Source of the DNA: an uncultured Clostridia bacterium
GTDB lineage: Bacteria > Bacillota > Clostridia > Oscillospirales > CAG-272
Direction of reading: 5' to 3'
Length of the DNA: 17,378 bases
NCBI GenBank assembly: GCA_937934385.1
Contig: CALGZV010000190.1
Coordinates: 1 to 17,378, forward strand
This document shows, piece by piece, positions 15,393-17,378 of this stretch. How positions within the stretch are numbered: position 1 is the stretch's first letter; each line of letters opens with the position of its first letter. The notes under the pieces were generated by a model. That model saw only the letters and a list, made by a program, of their open reading frames with translations. It was not told where the DNA came from and did no database searches. The position numbers and the translations under genes are program-made.

Positions 15393-16085
15393 ATGACGGA
15401 AATAATAACGGCGAAGGATGAACACAGCTGTCAGTACGATGATCAAAAGCTGTCGGAACTTCGCGATAAAATAAGAAAAGAAGGATTTATCAGCGATCGC
15501 AGATTTTCACATACACTTGGGGTTGAAGCTGAATGTAAGGCTCTTGCAGTGCTTTTCGGATTCAGTAAAAACGATTCGCTGCGGCTTTGTGCGTCAGGCT
15601 TGCTTCACGATATAACTAAGGAAAAAACTACGGAGGAGCAGATCGCTCTTTGCGATCGTTTCGGAATCGTGTATCCTGCTGATGCAGTATGCTCGCCGAA
15701 GGTATTTCACGGTTGGACTGCGGCAGCTCTTGTCCGTGAGCTGTATCCGCAGTTTTGCGATGAAGAGATGTGTACGGCGATCGCATCTCATAATACAGGA
15801 AGAAGCGGTATGACGCTTTTCGACAGTCTGCTTTATCTTGCGGATTATATTGAACCGGGACGCAGTTTTGAAGACTGTATAAGGCTCAGACACTTTTTCT
15901 ATAAAGGAGCAGAAAAGGCAAGCGGTGATATAGCAGCGCTTTGTGTGCACCTTAGGGAAACGCTTATCCTGTCGTTTGATATGACTGTAAAATGCCTGCT
16001 TGAGGAGAGACAGGAGATTTTTTCTGAAACGGTTGCAGCGCGGAATGTGCTTATCCGCGGTGAATGCGCATTTATCGGCGAATAA
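15393..16085 (+). CDS. yqeK: HD-domain diadenosine tetraphosphatase YqeK
   Basis: YqeK-family HD phosphohydrolases split Ap4A symmetrically into two ADP. The metal-binding set is visible: H40 in RRFSHTLGVE, H72-D73 in LLHDITK, H106 in FHGWTA, H133 in ASHNTGRSGM and D151 in LADYIEPGR. The region from residue 30 to about 190 is the HD domain; the N-terminal 30 residues and C-terminal 40 show no motif. At 230 residues it is longer than B. subtilis YqeK by about 40 residues, mostly at the ends. ATG 15393 has only a distant AGAGGA (near 15374), so the start is less certain than the function. It lies 61 bases after nadD, the arrangement seen in many Firmicutes. Confidence 0.93.
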   Translation: MTEIITAKDEHSCQYDDQKLSELRDKIRKEGFISDRRFSHTLGVEAECKALAVLFGFSKNDSLRLCASGLLHDITKEKTTEEQIALCDRFGIVYPADAVCSPKVFHGWTAAALVRELYPQFCDEEMCTAIASHNTGRSGMTLFDSLLYLADYIEPGRSFEDCIRLRHFFYKGAEKASGDIAALCVHLRETLILSFDMTVKCLLEERQEIFSETVAARNVLIRGECAFIGE

Positions 16086-16148
16086 GTTTAACCTGCACGC
16101 AATATCTGAATGTGATCCGCAGTGCGGAAATAAATAAAGCAATACGGT

Positions 16149-16180
16149 GTGCGTCTGAAAGTGTAATTTATCAGACGTAC
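16149..16180. repeat. Inverted repeat upstream of the LCP gene
   Basis: GTGCGTCTGA (16149-16158) pairs with TCAGACGTAC (16171-16180) over ten positions, nine Watson-Crick and one G-T, around a 12-base loop. It ends nine bases before the GGAG of the next gene. No T run follows on either strand, so it is not a normal terminator. It could be an operator, a processing site or an mRNA hairpin. A smaller TCCGC/GCGGA hairpin lies just upstream (16116-16128). Confidence 0.5.
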
Positions 16181-16200
16181 CATCAGAATGGAGATATAAA

Positions 16201-17378
16201 ATGGGTAACAATAGAAACGATATAAACGGGTCAAATCGGCGTTCGTCAGAAGACAGGATTCATTCGGACAGAAATTCCCGCGCTTCGTCTGGCCGTTCCC
16301 GCGAAAACGGACAGGCAGGAAATACGGCAAGGAGCAGCGGCATTCATAACGGTCTGCATTCGGAACAGTCTTCTTCCCACGATGAAGATAAAAGAACTCA
16401 TTCCGGATCAGCGCCATCGTCTCAATCGAGGCGGCCTGATAAAAAACGGGCGGCAAAAAAGCGGAGAAGGAATACTGCTCTTATAAGTATCGGAATTTTT
16501 CTTGTTGTTCTTGCTGTTGTTATATTTATTTTTTGGCGTGTAGTTGATACCTATGAGCCGCCGATGTCTCCCGGACCTTCGGGACGTGACACGTCGGCAG
16601 TGTTTACAAATGCTCCGGACGAAAGTGAAACTGCGGAGGACAGCCTTGGAGATGCTCCTGTAATATCAACTGTGGGGAGCGAACGTAAAAAAGGGTTTTA
16701 TACCATGCTTGCTGTCGGACATGATGCCGTTGCGGTGAATACCGACGTTATAATGCTTGTTTCGTTCGACACCGAAAACGGAGCCGTATCTATAATGCAG
16801 ATCCCGAGAGATACGTATATAGAAGCTAACGGTTATGCACGTAAAATTAACAGTGTTTATGGGGCTATGCGCGATAGATCTCTGACCGATAAGGATGAAA
16901 AAATCGCTTCCGGAATGACCGGACTGGCGCACGTTATTGAAGACGGACTCGGCATTCCGATCGACTTTTGGGCTATTGTAGATCTGAGCGGATTTAATGA
17001 TATTGTAGACGCGATAGGCGGTGTTGAAATCGATCTTGCTTATGATATGAAATATCAGGATCCCGACCAGGATCTTTATATAGATCTGAAGCAGGGGCAT
17101 CACAAGCTTAACGGTGAACTTGCCGAGCATTTTGTCCGTTTCAGGTACGGATATGTTGAGGGCGACATAGGAAGAGTGGACGCGCAGAAGGTATTTATGA
17201 GCGCTCTTTTCCGTCAACTCAAGAGCAGTGTGAATATTTCCAATGTTGCAACGCTTGCCGAAACAACGATCGGAATGGTAAACACTAATATGAAAGTGCT
17301 TGACTGCGTTTATTTTGGAAAGAATTTCCTTAAGAATGTGGATTTTGAGAACATAACATTTCTGACCATGCCCGGAGA
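16201..17378 (+). CDS. LytR-CpsA-Psr (LCP) family cell-wall glycopolymer ligase, 3' end cut by window
   Basis: LCP proteins transfer undecaprenyl-linked glycopolymers onto peptidoglycan outside the cell. The frame is open from ATG 16201 (seven bases after GGAG 16190-16193) to the right edge, 392 codons. Residues 1-90 are hydrophilic and rich in Ser, Arg, Asn and Asp, ending in a Lys/Arg cluster. One membrane helix follows (about 92-115), giving a type II topology. After a linker, the LCP domain begins near residue 166 (FYTMLAVGHD). It has NTDVIMLVSFD, IPRDT (R203), K215-I-N, GFNDIVDAIGGVEID, FVRFRYG (R313, R315) and D322-I-G-R325. These correspond to the conserved Arg/Asp/Lys residues that bind the lipid pyrophosphate. 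R325 is followed by VDAQ, not the more common RQ. The C-terminal end lies outside the window. yqeK upstream fits the usual order. Confidence 0.93.
   Translation, partial: MGNNRNDINGSNRRSSEDRIHSDRNSRASSGRSRENGQAGNTARSSGIHNGLHSEQSSSHDEDKRTHSGSAPSSQSRRPDKKRAAKKRRRNTALISIGIFLVVLAVVIFIFWRVVDTYEPPMSPGPSGRDTSAVFTNAPDESETAEDSLGDAPVISTVGSERKKGFYTMLAVGHDAVAVNTDVIMLVSFDTENGAVSIMQIPRDTYIEANGYARKINSVYGAMRDRSLTDKDEKIASGMTGLAHVIEDGLGIPIDFWAIVDLSGFNDIVDAIGGVEIDLAYDMKYQDPDQDLYIDLKQGHHKLNGELAEHFVRFRYGYVEGDIGRVDAQKVFMSALFRQLKSSVNISNVATLAETTIGMVNTNMKVLDCVYFGKNFLKNVDFENITFLTMPG

Noticed and set aside
1..17378. Mobile elements, CRISPR arrays, toxin-antitoxin or phage-defence genes.
   Set aside because: No transposase, integrase, repeat-spacer pattern or defence domain was found; all genes are core housekeeping genes in familiar order.

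Overview
The window is a gene-dense stretch of bacterial housekeeping chromosome. All fourteen supported genes lie on the + strand. Gene order (infC-rpmI-rplT; plsX-rnc-radical SAM-smc-ftsY; nadD-yqeK-LCP), strong AGGAGG-type ribosome binding sites, a mix of ATG, GTG and TTG starts, a compact FtsY without an acidic N-terminal extension and a LytR-CpsA-Psr protein all point to a low-to-moderate GC Firmicute of class Clostridia. An Oscillospiraceae/Ruminococcaceae-like anaerobe is my best guess. No rRNA, tRNA, IS element, phage gene or CRISPR array was seen.

Layout. Positions 1-1306: translation operon infC-rpmI-rplT, whose first gene appears to lack a standard start codon; a terminator-like hairpin follows. 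1480-3722: a TrmH/SpoU-family RNA methyltransferase overlapping dprA. 3770-6176: topA with its own sigma-A-type promoter and a hairpin at the predicted 5' end of its mRNA. 6239-7303: plsX. 7441-12876: rnc, an Elp3-like radical SAM gene and smc. 12877-13122: a 246-base AT-rich gap with a promoter candidate and several phased inverted repeats that fold into a plausible structured leader for ftsY. 13123-16085: ftsY, an XTP/dITP pyrophosphatase gene (rdgB), nadD and yqeK. 16201 to the right edge: a membrane-anchored LCP cell-wall ligase gene, cut by the window end.

The genes cover protein synthesis and targeting (IF3, L35, L20, FtsY), RNA processing and modification (RNase III, methyltransferase, possibly the radical SAM protein), DNA topology and segregation (TopA, SMC), DNA uptake (DprA), phospholipid synthesis (PlsX), nucleotide and NAD metabolism (RdgB, NadD, YqeK) and envelope assembly (LCP). 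They are linked by growth rather than by a single pathway.

I did not find a clearly new multi-gene system. The points most worth a second look are non-coding: the folded leader upstream of ftsY, the apparent AUC start of infC with a competing out-of-frame AUG pair, and the 5'-terminal hairpin of topA. Among proteins, the Elp3-like radical SAM enzyme is the least understood.
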